A stretch of DNA of 64,000 nt from MW101C3 sp943367595 (GTDB taxonomy: Bacteria; Cyanobacteriota; Cyanobacteriia; PCC-6307; Cyanobiaceae): NCBI GenBank assembly GCA_943367595.1, contig CALRJS020000008.1, positions 1-64,000 of the forward strand, in the 5' to 3' direction. A program made the position numbers and the translations under genes. Numbering within the stretch: the first letter of the stretch is position 1; each line of letters opens with the position of its first letter. The notes under the pieces were generated by a model, which saw only the letters and a program-made list of their open reading frames with translations, had not been told where the DNA came from and searched no databases. Shown here one piece after another: positions 22,593 to 31,657 of this stretch.

Positions 22593-24035
22593 ATGGCCGA
22601 AACTGGTGCGATGAGCGCGACCCCACCCACCAAAGGCAGCTACTGGATCACCACCTTCGGCTGCCAGATGAACAAGGCCGATTCCGAGCGCATGGCCGGA
22701 ATCCTCGAAGCCATGGGCTACGCCGCAGGCAGCGATGAGCATTCCGCTGATCTGGTGCTCTACAACACCTGCACGATCCGCGACAACGCCGAACAGAAGG
22801 TCTACAGCTATCTGGGCCGCCAGGCCCAGCGCAAACGCACCAATCCCCACCTCACCCTGGTGGTGGCGGGTTGCGTGGCCCAGCAGGAGGGAGCGGCGCT
22901 GCTGAGGCGCGTGCCTGAGCTGGATCTGGTGATGGGCCCCCAGCACGCCAACCGGCTCGGCACCCTGCTCGAGCAGGTGGCCAGCGGCCAGCAGGTGGTC
23001 GCCACCGACGACCACCACATCCTCGAAGACATCACCACCGCCCGCCGCGACAGCGCTGTCTGCGGCTGGGTCAACGTGATCTACGGCTGCAACGAGCGTT
23101 GCACCTACTGCGTGGTGCCTGCGGTGCGGGGGCAGGAGCAGAGCCGCACCCCGCAGGCCATCCGGCTGGAGATCGAGGGACTGGCGGCACGGGGGTTCAA
23201 GGAGATCACCCTCCTTGGCCAGAACATCGATGCCTATGGCCGCGATCTGCCCGGCATCACACCGGAGGGCCGCCGCGCCCACACCCTCACCGACCTGCTG
23301 CACGCGGTGCACGACGTGGAGGGGATCGAGCGGATCCGCTTCGCCACCAGCCACCCCCGCTACTTCACCGAACGGTTGATCGAAGCCTGTGCGGTGCTGC
23401 CCAAGGTGTGCGAGCACTTCCACATCCCCTTCCAGAGCGGCGACGACGACGTCCTCAAGGCGATGGCGCGGGGCTACACGGTGGAGCGCTACCGCCGCAT
23501 CCTTGAGCGCATACGGGAACGCATGCCCGATGCGGCGATCAGCGCCGACGTGATCGTGGCCTTCCCCGGCGAAACCGATGCCCAGTTCCGCCGCACCCTG
23601 GCCCTGATCGAGGAGATCGGCTTCGACCAGGTCAACACCGCCGCGTACTCGCCCCGCCCCGGCACCCCCGCTGCCGACTGGCCCGACCAGCTGAGCGAGA
23701 GCGTGAAGGTGGAACGGCTCCAGGAGATCAATGCCCTGGTGGAGACCACCGCCCGGGCGCGCAGCCTGCGTTATCTGGGCCGCACCGAAGAGGTGCTGGT
23801 GGAGGGGCGCAACCCCAGGCATCCCGATCAGTGGATGGGCCGCACCCGCACCAACCGGCTCACCTTCTTCCCCGCCGCTGAGGTGGCCGGATCTGCGGCA
23901 GTCCTGGCTGAGCAGGCAGCAGCAGCAGCTGGGGCAGGGATGATCCAGCCGGGGTCGCTGGTGCCGGTCAATATTGAGTCGGTGCGTGCGTTTTCGCTCT
24001 CCGGCCTGCCACGTGTGCCGGCTCTGAGTTGCTGA
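22593..24035 (+). CDS. miaB: tRNA-2-methylthio-N6-dimethylallyladenosine synthase
   Basis: MiaB is a radical-SAM methylthiotransferase acting on A37 of tRNAs that read UNN codons. The N-terminal UPF0004 cluster cysteines are in TTFGCQMNKADSE, YNTCTIRDNAEQK and VAGCVAQQEG. The radical-SAM motif is YGCNERCTYCVVP. A TRAM domain is at the end. The frame is open to 22305, but the family starts near KGSYWITTFGCQMN. ATG 22593 or 22611 are both possible. The order miaB-ddl is common in picocyanobacteria. Confidence 0.95.
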   Translation: MAETGAMSATPPTKGSYWITTFGCQMNKADSERMAGILEAMGYAAGSDEHSADLVLYNTCTIRDNAEQKVYSYLGRQAQRKRTNPHLTLVVAGCVAQQEGAALLRRVPELDLVMGPQHANRLGTLLEQVASGQQVVATDDHHILEDITTARRDSAVCGWVNVIYGCNERCTYCVVPAVRGQEQSRTPQAIRLEIEGLAARGFKEITLLGQNIDAYGRDLPGITPEGRRAHTLTDLLHAVHDVEGIERIRFATSHPRYFTERLIEACAVLPKVCEHFHIPFQSGDDDVLKAMARGYTVERYRRILERIRERMPDAAISADVIVAFPGETDAQFRRTLALIEEIGFDQVNTAAYSPRPGTPAADWPDQLSESVKVERLQEINALVETTARARSLRYLGRTEEVLVEGRNPRHPDQWMGRTRTNRLTFFPAAEVAGSAAVLAEQAAAAAGAGMIQPGSLVPVNIESVRAFSLSGLPRVPALSC

Positions 24036-24108
24036 GCCGGCGGGCCGCGTCTTCCCAGCACTGATACGTTTGGCCTCTCGCTTTCGGCCCTGCGGCCTGA
24101 CTGACGCC

Positions 24109-25206
24109 ATGCCCTCAGCCCCGTGCACGATCGGACTGGTGTTCGGAGGGGTCTCCGGAGAGCACGCGGTCTCGATCCGCTCGGCGGTCACGGTGGCCGC
24201 AGCCCTGCGCCGCGGCGACAACGCCGGCCGCTACCGCCTCAGCTGCTTCTACATCGACCTGCAGGGCCACTGGTGGCCGCCGGCGGTGGCCGAGGCGGTG
24301 CTGGCCCAGGGCGTGCCACCGGCGGCCGATCAGTTGCCGGCCACCCCGGTGCGCGCCGGCTTCCAGGGGCTTCCCACCGGTGCCGCTGATGTGGAGGTGT
24401 GGTTTCCGGTGCTGCATGGCCCCAACGGTGAGGACGGCACCATCCAGGGGTTGTTCAGCCTGATGCAGGTGCCGTTCGTGGGCTCCGGCGTGCTCGGCTC
24501 CGCCGTGGGCATGGACAAGCTGGCGATGAAGGCCGCCTTCGCCGCCGCCGGTCTGCCCCAGGTGGCCTACCAGGGCGTGGATGCCGCAGAACTGGAGGGC
24601 CAGGGTGTTCCCCTGAAGCTGCTCGAGCGGCTGGAGCACCATCTCGACTACCCCTGCTTCATCAAACCGGCCAACCTCGGTTCTTCTGTGGGCATCAGCA
24701 AGGCGGTCGATCGCACCAGCCTGCTGGCCGGGCTGCGGGAAGCGGCCCGTCATGACCACCGCCTTGTGGTGGAACGGGGCGTGAAGGTGCGGGAGCTGGA
24801 GTGCGCTGTGCTGGGCAAGCGCCAGCTGCGCGCCTCGGTGGTGGGCGAGATCCGCTTCGACGCCGACTGGTACGACTACACCGCCAAATACAGCGAAGGG
24901 CTCAGCCACACCCTGATCCCGGCGCCGGTGTCGGAGCCTGTGAGCGAGCGGGCGCGGGCCATGGCCATCGACGCCTGCCGGGCGGTGGCGGCCGAGGGGC
25001 TCGCCCGGGTGGATTTCTTCTACGACGAGGCCAGCGGCGATCTCTGGCTCAACGAGATCAACACCCTGCCGGGCTTCACCTCCCAGAGCATGTACCCGAT
25101 GCTCTGGGAGGCCACGGATCTCCCACTGGAGGGTCTGGTGCACGAGCTGGTTCAGTTGGCGAGAGAATCACGCCGTGATGTGCAGGCAGGAGTTCAGGCG
25201 GCATGA
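24109..25206 (+). CDS. ddl: D-alanine--D-alanine ligase
   Basis: Ddl joins two D-alanines for peptidoglycan. The ATP-grasp enzyme begins IGLVFGGVSGEHAVSIRSA, contains HGPNGEDGTIQGLF, the ATP-binding YPCFIKPANLGSSVGISKA, and the metal site LWLNEINTLPGFTSQSMYP. An ATG at 24109 is preferred over the upstream in-frame TTG at 24070; it gives 365 residues. The stop overlaps the start of the next gene as ATGA. Confidence 0.95.
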   Translation: MPSAPCTIGLVFGGVSGEHAVSIRSAVTVAAALRRGDNAGRYRLSCFYIDLQGHWWPPAVAEAVLAQGVPPAADQLPATPVRAGFQGLPTGAADVEVWFPVLHGPNGEDGTIQGLFSLMQVPFVGSGVLGSAVGMDKLAMKAAFAAAGLPQVAYQGVDAAELEGQGVPLKLLERLEHHLDYPCFIKPANLGSSVGISKAVDRTSLLAGLREAARHDHRLVVERGVKVRELECAVLGKRQLRASVVGEIRFDADWYDYTAKYSEGLSHTLIPAPVSEPVSERARAMAIDACRAVAAEGLARVDFFYDEASGDLWLNEINTLPGFTSQSMYPMLWEATDLPLEGLVHELVQLARESRRDVQAGVQAA

Positions 25207-25613
25207 CGCACGGATTGCTCTGGCTCCCGCTGCTGCTGGTGTTTGTGCTGCTCACGGCGCTCGGCTGGCTGGAGCGGCGGCGGCAGCGTCTTTTTCGCGA
25301 CTGGGCCGTGGGGGCGGAGCTCGCCAAGCTTGATGGCTGTGGGGCGGCCCTCCTGCGCGACGGCCAGCTGATCTGGAGCACGTTTGAAGCGGGGCAACTC
25401 AAGCCCCAGGGCGAGTTCCAGATCAGCAAGCTGGAATTGCTGGAGTTGATGGCGCTTGGATCCGGTGATGCGCCGCTCACCGAAGAAAGCCAGGGCAGCT
25501 GCCGGCTCAGGCTGGTAGGCAACGGGGTGCAGAAGGATGTGCCCTTCTCCGATGCCGAGCGTGCACGCCGCTGGATGCACGACCTGATGGCCCGCTCCCG
25601 TTGCGAGCTGTGA
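25203..25613 (+). CDS. Membrane-anchored protein of unknown function between ddl and ftsQ
   Basis: The 136-residue protein has one N-terminal hydrophobic helix (about residues 4-22), then a basic stretch (ERRRQRLFRDW) and a small soluble domain without motifs that I recognise. Coupled overlaps on both sides, ATGA with ddl and GTGA with ftsQ, place it firmly in the cell-wall and division operon. A role near the divisome or in envelope biology is a guess from context only. Confidence 0.75.
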   Translation: MTHGLLWLPLLLVFVLLTALGWLERRRQRLFRDWAVGAELAKLDGCGAALLRDGQLIWSTFEAGQLKPQGEFQISKLELLELMALGSGDAPLTEESQGSCRLRLVGNGVQKDVPFSDAERARRWMHDLMARSRCEL

Positions 25614-26449
25614 GCCAGGCCCCTCTGCCTCCTGGGGTGGAGCGGCGCCGCCAGCTGCGCCTTCAGCGCCGCAATGAACGCCTGCGCAATTTATGGCGTC
25701 TGCTGCTGCTCTCTGCCGGTGCGGCCGGCCTGGGGTATGGGCTGCTGCGCCAGGGGTGGTCGTTGCGGGGGCCGGATCAGGTGCTGGTGATCGGCAGTGA
25801 GCAGGTGAGCCGCGAGGAAGTGATCCGCGCCGCCCAGCTTCGCTTTCCACTCACCCTGTTGAGCCTGCAGCCAAGGGAGCTGAAGGATCGGTTGGCGGCG
25901 ACGCTGCCGGTGGAGCAGGTGGGCGTGCAGCGGCTGATGCTGCCGCCCCGTCTCCGCATCGATCTGGTCGATCGCCAGGCGGTGGCCATGGCGGAACGCC
26001 GCACCCCTGCCGGCCTTCAGCGGGGCTGTGTCGACCGGCTCGGCAACTGGATGAACTGCGGCCCCCAGCTGACCGTCAAATCCGGCGGCCTCTCACCCAG
26101 CAGCCTGCTGGTGCGGGGCTGGCAGCCGGCCTACCGCGCGCCCCTTGCCCAGGTGCTGGCCGAACGGGAACGGCTGGGCGGCAACCTCAGCCAGATCCGC
26201 TTCGAGCCCACCGGCACGATCGTGCTGCTCACCCGCAACCTGGGCGAGGTGCGCCTGGGGCCCCCAGATGGCCAGCTCACCCGTCGCCTCGAGGTGCTGG
26301 AGCATCTGGAAGAGGAGCTTCCCGCCCGGGTGAAGGGCAAGCCGGTGAACACGATCGACCTGAGCGATCCCGACCGACCGGAACTGGGCCTCAACGTGCG
26401 CTCACCAGCGTCTACAGCCCCGCGCCGGCCGACTCCCGCCACCAACTGA
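25610..26449 (+). CDS. ftsQ: Cell division protein FtsQ
   Basis: FtsQ is a bitopic divisome protein. A basic cytoplasmic tail (RRRQLRLQRRNERLRN) precedes a transmembrane helix LWRLLLLSAGAAGLGYGLL and a POTRA-like domain (GSEQVSREEVIRAAQLRFPLTLL). The FtsQ core follows with RLRIDLVDRQAVAMAER. The GTG at 25610 overlaps the previous stop as GTGA and is preferred to the TTG at 25601. It is followed after a 200-bp leader by ftsZ. Confidence 0.86.
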   Translation: MSQAPLPPGVERRRQLRLQRRNERLRNLWRLLLLSAGAAGLGYGLLRQGWSLRGPDQVLVIGSEQVSREEVIRAAQLRFPLTLLSLQPRELKDRLAATLPVEQVGVQRLMLPPRLRIDLVDRQAVAMAERRTPAGLQRGCVDRLGNWMNCGPQLTVKSGGLSPSSLLVRGWQPAYRAPLAQVLAERERLGGNLSQIRFEPTGTIVLLTRNLGEVRLGPPDGQLTRRLEVLEHLEEELPARVKGKPVNTIDLSDPDRPELGLNVRSPASTAPRRPTPATN

Positions 26450-26589
26450 GACCACCGATGCCGAATACCGTCGCCGATGCCGGTTACTGATGCCATTGTC
26501 GTTGCCGTTGCCGAGCCCCATGCGAATGCCATTGCCGCTGCCGGCCCGCGCGCTCAGGCCTTTCTCATCACTTGACGGGCTCGCTTGCG

Positions 26590-26604
26590 CGAATCGGAGA
26601 TTCG
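26590..26604. promoter_or_regulatory. Perfect palindrome in the ftsZ leader
   Basis: CGAATC-GGA-GATTCG is an inverted repeat with six-base arms and a three-base centre, about 50 bp upstream of the ftsZ start. It could be an operator or a small hairpin. No regulator is identified. Confidence 0.35.
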
Positions 26605-26653
26605 GGCGAATGTGTGGGATCGGACAATCCCTTTCCCGCACCTGAAGGACATA

Positions 26654-27847
26654 ATGCTGTCCGAGATGAACGGTTCAGCGCGCTTGATGGAGACTGCACC
26701 GGAAGGCCTCCCCCTCGTCGACCACGTTGGCTCCAACGGACACGCCGTGACCTCTTCTCAGCCCAGCAGCAACGGCATCGTTCCCAGCCAGACGGCCCGC
26801 ATCGAGGTGATCGGGGTCGGTGGGGGAGGCAGCAATGCCGTGAACCGGATGATCGCTTCCGATCTGCAGGGAGTGGGTTTCCGTGTGCTCAACACCGACG
26901 CCCAGGCCCTGTTGCTCTCCCAGGCCCAGAACCGGCTGCAGCTCGGCCAGAAGCTCACCCGCGGCCTCGGCGCCGGCGGCAACCCTGCCATCGGCCAGAA
27001 GGCGGCGGAGGAATCCCGCAATGAGCTCCAGGAGGCGATGCAGGGCGCCGATCTGGTGTTCATCGCCGCCGGCATGGGGGGCGGCACGGGCACGGGTGCG
27101 GCACCGATCCTTGCCGAGGTGGCCAAGGAGTGCGGCGCTCTCACCGTGGGGATCGTCACCAAGCCGTTCAGCTTTGAGGGCCGCAAGCGTCTGCGCCAAG
27201 CCGAGGAGGGCATCGCTCGCCTGGCGGAGCACGTCGACACCCTGATCGTCATCCCCAACGACCGCCTGCGCGATGCCATCGCCGGCGCTCCCCTCCAGGA
27301 AGCCTTCCGCCACGCCGACGACGTCCTGCGCCAGGGCGTCAAGGGCATCAGCGACATCATCACCAAGCCGGGCTTGGTGAACGTCGACTTCGCCGACGTG
27401 CGCTCGGTGATGACCCTGGCGGGCACCGCCCTGCTCGGCATCGGCGTGGGCTCCGGCCGTTCCCGCGCGATCGAGGCCGCTCAGGCGGCGATGAGCAGCC
27501 CGCTCCTGGAATCGGCCCGCATTGATGGCGCCAAGGGCTGTGTCATCAACGTGAGCGGCGGCAAGGACATGACCCTTGAGGACATGACCACCGCGGCGGA
27601 GGTCATCTACGACATGGTCGACCCGGACGCCAACATCATCATCGGCGCCGTCGTCGACGACCGCCTTGAGGGCGAGATCCACGTGACCGTGATCGCCACC
27701 GGCTTTGAAAGCGGTGCTCCCTACCGCTCCGAACGGGCCACCCCCTCCTTCACCACTCCGGCAGCGGCCGACACCTCCTCAGATCACCGCGGCGCCAAGA
27801 TTCCCCCCTTCCTGCTCAACCGTCAGTCGCATCTCCGCGAGGAGTGA
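26654..27847 (+). CDS. ftsZ: Cell division GTPase FtsZ
   Basis: The tubulin-like GTPase forms the Z-ring. The nucleotide site is given by VGGGGSNAVNRM and the tubulin signature GMGGGTGTGAAP; the T7-loop region is NVDFADVRSVM. The C-terminal peptide KIPPFLLNRQ is the docking tail. The open frame begins at 26585, but an AAGGAC ribosome site at 26644-26649 points to the ATG at 26654 (397 residues). The residues before SQTARIEVIGVGG form a flexible N-terminal arm, as in other cyanobacteria. Confidence 0.97.
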   Translation: MLSEMNGSARLMETAPEGLPLVDHVGSNGHAVTSSQPSSNGIVPSQTARIEVIGVGGGGSNAVNRMIASDLQGVGFRVLNTDAQALLLSQAQNRLQLGQKLTRGLGAGGNPAIGQKAAEESRNELQEAMQGADLVFIAAGMGGGTGTGAAPILAEVAKECGALTVGIVTKPFSFEGRKRLRQAEEGIARLAEHVDTLIVIPNDRLRDAIAGAPLQEAFRHADDVLRQGVKGISDIITKPGLVNVDFADVRSVMTLAGTALLGIGVGSGRSRAIEAAQAAMSSPLLESARIDGAKGCVINVSGGKDMTLEDMTTAAEVIYDMVDPDANIIIGAVVDDRLEGEIHVTVIATGFESGAPYRSERATPSFTTPAAADTSSDHRGAKIPPFLLNRQSHLREE

Positions 27848-28357
27848 GGCGTCACCCTGGTCGGGCTCCCTGAGGGCTCCCTGAGGGCTCGCCTTGTAGA
27901 GCCCTTGCAGGCGCCCGTTTCCGTTGTGCTGATCCCGCCTGCCGCAGGGCCAGCCGCTCTTCAGCAGGAGCGGCCGCTTTCCGCGACCCAATGGCTGCCT
28001 GAGAGACGAAACGCCGCCGCCGCCAGCTGGGAATGGCTAACCGACGCTCCTGCAAGGCGAGGAGACAACCTTGCAGAGCCAACTGGCAACGCCTAGCCAA
28101 CCGGCAACGCCTAGCGAACCGGCACCCTTGCATCGCGAGCTGGCCAACCCTGCATGGTGAACAGCCGGTCTTCCAAGGCGAAGACCCAGCACGGAGAGCT
28201 GGAACGCCTGTGATCAAAAGGGTGACCCGGAGACCACGCCTGCCTGGAGCATCCCGTGTGGCTGCTCCCTTCCAGGCCTGACCAGATTTGGGCGTCCGGG
28301 CCGCGTGGGTCCGAGTCAAGTCGATGCTAGCAAGGGGGTGCCTGCGCCCTAGCTCGC
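27848..28357. repeat. Gene-free 510 bp between ftsZ and panB with short imperfect repeats
   Basis: No supported gene lies here. Just after ftsZ the word GGGCTCCCTGA is repeated in tandem (about 27866-27890). Further on, three 18-bp units follow one another: CCAACTGGCAACGCCTAG (28079-28096), CCAACCGGCAACGCCTAG (28097-28114) and CGAACCGGCACCCTTGCA (28115-28132). Related words (GGCTAACCGACG, CTGGCCAACC) flank them. The short frames across the region have no family-like sequence. Confidence 0.7.
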
Positions 28358-29176
28358 GTGCCCCTGCGCCCTGCAGATCTGATCCAACGGAAGCAGGCCG
28401 GTCTGCCGATCCGCGTGCTCACCGCCTGGGATGCCCTCTCAGCGGCGCTGGTGCAGGCCGCTGGCGTGGAAGCGGTGCTCGTGGGCGATTCGCTGGCGAT
28501 GGTGGTGCTTGGCCATGCCACCACCTTGCCGGTCACGCTGGAGGAAATGATCCACCACACCAAGGCGGTGGGCCGGGGCTTGCAGGGCCCTGCGGCGGAG
28601 CGGCCCATGGTGATCTGCGATCTGCCCTTTCTCAGTTACCAGTGCGGCGGTGATCTGGCCATGGCTGCCGCCGGCCGGGTGCTGAAGGAAACCGAGGCGG
28701 CGGCGGTGAAGCTGGAAGGCGGTGAGGCGGAAACCGTGCAGGTGGTGGACCGGCTGGTGCGCAGCGGCGTGCCGGTGATGGGGCACCTCGGTCTCACCCC
28801 GCAGTCGGTGCATCAGCTGGGCTACCGGCGCCAGGCGAACGATCCGATCAGCCAGGAACGGTTGCGGCGCCAGGCCAGGGATCTGGAGGCGGCCGGCTGC
28901 TTTGCCCTGGTGCTGGAGCATGTGCCTGCCCCGTTGGCCTCCAGCCTCCGGAGCCAGCTCGCCATTCCCGTGATCGGTATCGGCGCCGGCGACGACTGCG
29001 ACGGCCAGGTGCGGGTCACCGCCGATCTGCTCGGGCTGACCAGCCGGCAACCGCCGTTCAGTCCGCCACTGATCGATGGGCGCCAGCTGGCGGTGCAGGC
29101 CCTGCGCCAATGGACGGAAGACTGCTCGCCCGCTGCTCCCACCATTCGACCATCACCCGCAGCACCACATTGCTGA
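28358..29176 (+). CDS. panB: 3-methyl-2-oxobutanoate hydroxymethyltransferase
   Basis: PanB makes ketopantoate from ketoisovalerate and methylene-THF in pantothenate synthesis. The Mg-binding VLVGDSLAMVVLGH, the EEMIHHTKAVGRG block, LEGGEAE, GHLGLTPQSVHQLGG-like segment and VIGIGAGDDCDGQ are all present. It starts at GTG (MPLRPADLIQRK). The last 119 bp overlap hemW on the other strand; the conserved PanB fold seems to end near ALRQWTED, before the tail. Confidence 0.94.
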   Translation: MPLRPADLIQRKQAGLPIRVLTAWDALSAALVQAAGVEAVLVGDSLAMVVLGHATTLPVTLEEMIHHTKAVGRGLQGPAAERPMVICDLPFLSYQCGGDLAMAAAGRVLKETEAAAVKLEGGEAETVQVVDRLVRSGVPVMGHLGLTPQSVHQLGYRRQANDPISQERLRRQARDLEAAGCFALVLEHVPAPLASSLRSQLAIPVIGIGAGDDCDGQVRVTADLLGLTSRQPPFSPPLIDGRQLAVQALRQWTEDCSPAAPTIRPSPAAPHC

Positions 29177-30431
29177 GGGCGAGGCCGGCGGGATCGCTGA
29201 GCCGCCAGCGCCGCCCCTCGATCCGCAGCAGATCGCGACAGTGGGCGGCTGAGAGCTGGGCCAGCAGATCCTCGAGGTCGGCGTTGCTGAGGCCATGGCG
29301 GCGGGCCAGCTCGGCCATGGCCACTCCTTCGCGCCGCCGCAGCCCCACGATCAGCAGTTCATCGAACGCCATGCCGTCGCCGCTGGGCGCAACTGCCGGC
29401 TGATCTGTCGCTGTGGCTGTGCTTGTGCTTCTGCTTGTGGATGTTGTTGTGCTTGTGGCTACGGCGGTGGCTGTGGTTCCGGCTTTGGGCTGTTCCATCG
29501 CCTCCGTCAACCAGGCGGCATAGGCCGCGCGGGTACGGGGCCGGGCCAGCCGCAGGCCGTACGGCGCCGAGGTGGCACCCATGCCGAAGCCCCACCAACC
29601 CGCGCCGCTCCAGTACACGCGGTTGTGGCGGGAGGCGTGGCCAGGCCTGGCGTAGTTGGAGATCTCGTAGTGGCCGTAGCCAGCCGCGCGCAGGCGTTCC
29701 CCGGTGAGATCCATCAGGTCGGCGCCCAGATCCGGCTCCGGCAGCTCCAGCTGACCAAGCTGTTGCCGCCGGGCGAACACGGTGCCGGGCTCCACGATCA
29801 GGTCGTAGATCGAGAGGTGGGGCGGGCTCAGGGCGAGGGCCTGCTCCAGCTGCCCGCGCCAGTGGGCCAGGTCCTGCTGCGGCAGGCCCTGAATCAGATC
29901 CAGGCTCCAGCTGCGCAGATCACCGTGCTGGCGCGCCTGCTGCAGCCAGCTGGCTGCTTCCAGCAGATCCCGGCGCCGGTGGCGCCGCCCCAGCCGCTCC
30001 AGCACTCCGTCATCGAAGCTCTGGCCCCCCAGGCTGACGCGGTTCACCCCCGCCGCCAGCACACCATCGAGCCGGGGGCGATCAAAGCTGGCGGGATCCA
30101 TTTCCAGGGTGATCTCGGCCCCGGCGGCGATGCCGTAGCGCTGCTTCAGCGCCTCCAGGACGGTGCGGATCTGGCCTGGGGTGAGCAGCGAAGGTGTGCC
30201 ACCGCCCAGATACACCGTGGAGAGCGGCGGGCCGGCCGGGCTGGCGGCGATTTCGCTCAGCAGTAGCTCCAGGTAGGCCTGGATCGAGCCGGAGCTGGCA
30301 CCATCGGCCCGATCCCCGAGCGGCACCACGGCGAAGTCGCAGTAGAAGCAGCGCCGCTGACAGAACGGGATATGCACATAGGCGCTGCGCGGCCCCCGGG
30401 ATTCACCTGTGGTGGGGATGTCCATCGCCAA
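29058..30431 (-). CDS. hemW: HemW-like radical-SAM protein (coproporphyrinogen oxidase-like)
   Basis: The N-terminal AYVHIPFCQRRCFYCDF has the Cx3Cx2C cluster motif in the HemW form, lacking the fourth cysteine of HemN. YLGGGTPSLL and MEMDPASFDRPRL follow, as does HYEISNYARPGHASRHNRVYW. HemW is thought to be a heme chaperone rather than a coproporphyrinogen oxidase. A Thr/Ser/Ala-rich linker at about residues 313-345, encoded by a GTGGCT-like hexamer run, interrupts the C-terminal half and is not typical of the family. The 3' end overlaps panB by 119 bp. Confidence 0.9.
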   Translation of the reverse strand: MAMDIPTTGESRGPRSAYVHIPFCQRRCFYCDFAVVPLGDRADGASSGSIQAYLELLLSEIAASPAGPPLSTVYLGGGTPSLLTPGQIRTVLEALKQRYGIAAGAEITLEMDPASFDRPRLDGVLAAGVNRVSLGGQSFDDGVLERLGRRHRRRDLLEAASWLQQARQHGDLRSWSLDLIQGLPQQDLAHWRGQLEQALALSPPHLSIYDLIVEPGTVFARRQQLGQLELPEPDLGADLMDLTGERLRAAGYGHYEISNYARPGHASRHNRVYWSGAGWWGFGMGATSAPYGLRLARPRTRAAYAAWLTEAMEQPKAGTTATAVATSTTTSTSRSTSTATATDQPAVAPSGDGMAFDELLIVGLRRREGVAMAELARRHGLSNADLEDLLAQLSAAHCRDLLRIEGRRWRLSDPAGLALSNVVLRVMVEWWEQRASSLPSIGAGPAPPAGAHRSVAD

Positions 30432-30514
30432 ATGGTCGGTTACGACGCCCGGTCAAAGCGACCGGAATCGGGCATGCTGCAGGTCCTGAGCCGAGGGACC
30501 CCACAACCGAACCC

Positions 30515-31627
30515 ATGGTGGATCCGCTCATCCTGCTGCTGTTTCTCATCTCCGGCGCCGCCACCGGCTGGCTGGGGGTGGATCTGCTGCCGGAAAACCT
30601 GCTGATCCAGGTCACCAATCTGGAGGGCCTGCGGTGGGTGCTGGGCGGTTTCGGTGCCTTCTTCGGTCTGTTGGCGGGCTTCTTCTTCCAGCTGCTGCGC
30701 CGCCGGCTGATGCGGCAGGTGCGCACCATGCCCACCGACCTGCTGGTGAGCCGGGCGGTGGGCTTGATCCTGGGCCTGCTGGTGGCCAACCTGCTACTGG
30801 CGCCGATCCTGCTGCTGCCGCTTCCCTGGGAGGTGGTGTTCGTCAAGCCGCTGGCGGCGATCCTCAGCAACGTGTTCTTCGGCGTGCTGGGCTACAACCT
30901 GGCCGAAGTGCACGGCCGCACCCTGCTGCGCCTGTTCAACCCCTCCAGCGCCGAAGCGTTGCTGGTGGCCGAAGGGGTGCTGCAGCCCGCCACCGCCAAG
31001 ATCCTTGACACCAGTGTGATCATCGACGGCCGTATCCGGGGGCTGCTGGAGTCGGGATTGCTGGAGGGCCAGGTGATCGTGGCCCAGGCGGTGATTGATG
31101 AACTGCAGCAACTGGCCGATTCCGGCAATGCCGAGAAACGGGGCAAGGGCCGGCGCGGCCTCAACCTGCTGGCGGCGCTGCGCGAAACCTACGGCCGCCG
31201 CCTGGTGGTGAACAGCACCCGCTACGAGGGCAGCGGCGCCGACGACAAGCTGCTCAAGCTCACCGCCGACACCGGCGGCACCCTGCTCACCGCCGACTAC
31301 AACCTGGCCAAGGTGGCCCAGGTGCAGGAGCTCAAGGTGATGAACCTCAGCGCCCTGGTGGTGGCCCTGCGGCCGGAGGTGCAGCCGGGCGATGCCCTGC
31401 AGCTCAAGATCGTGCGTGAAGGCAAGGAGGCCGACCAGGGCGTGGGCTACCTGGAAGACGGCACCATGGTGGTGGTGGAGGCCGCCCGCAAGCGCATCGG
31501 CCAGCGTCTGCCGGTCACCGTCACCGGCGCCCTGCAGACGCCCACCGGCCGCATGGTGTTCGCCCGCTGCGACCATGAGGATCCCCGACCTGCTGCGGAG
31601 GTCCGCCAGCCCGCAGGCCCCCGCTAG
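30515..31627 (+). CDS. PIN-TRAM domain membrane protein (YacL-like)
   Basis: The 370-residue protein starts with four hydrophobic helices (residues about 1-130), followed by a PIN nuclease-like domain beginning KILDTSVIIDGRI and including VIDELQQLADSGN and LLTADYNLAKVAQ with conserved acidic residues. A TRAM RNA-binding domain (VREGKEADQGVGYLEDGTMVVVE) ends the protein. The open frame extends upstream to 30194, but ATG 30515 starts the first membrane helix. The family may process RNA at the membrane; its substrate is unknown. Confidence 0.88.
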   Translation: MVDPLILLLFLISGAATGWLGVDLLPENLLIQVTNLEGLRWVLGGFGAFFGLLAGFFFQLLRRRLMRQVRTMPTDLLVSRAVGLILGLLVANLLLAPILLLPLPWEVVFVKPLAAILSNVFFGVLGYNLAEVHGRTLLRLFNPSSAEALLVAEGVLQPATAKILDTSVIIDGRIRGLLESGLLEGQVIVAQAVIDELQQLADSGNAEKRGKGRRGLNLLAALRETYGRRLVVNSTRYEGSGADDKLLKLTADTGGTLLTADYNLAKVAQVQELKVMNLSALVVALRPEVQPGDALQLKIVREGKEADQGVGYLEDGTMVVVEAARKRIGQRLPVTVTGALQTPTGRMVFARCDHEDPRPAAEVRQPAGPR

Positions 31628-31657
31628 GCTCCCAAGAGATTTTCCGGGCGTTCCCTG

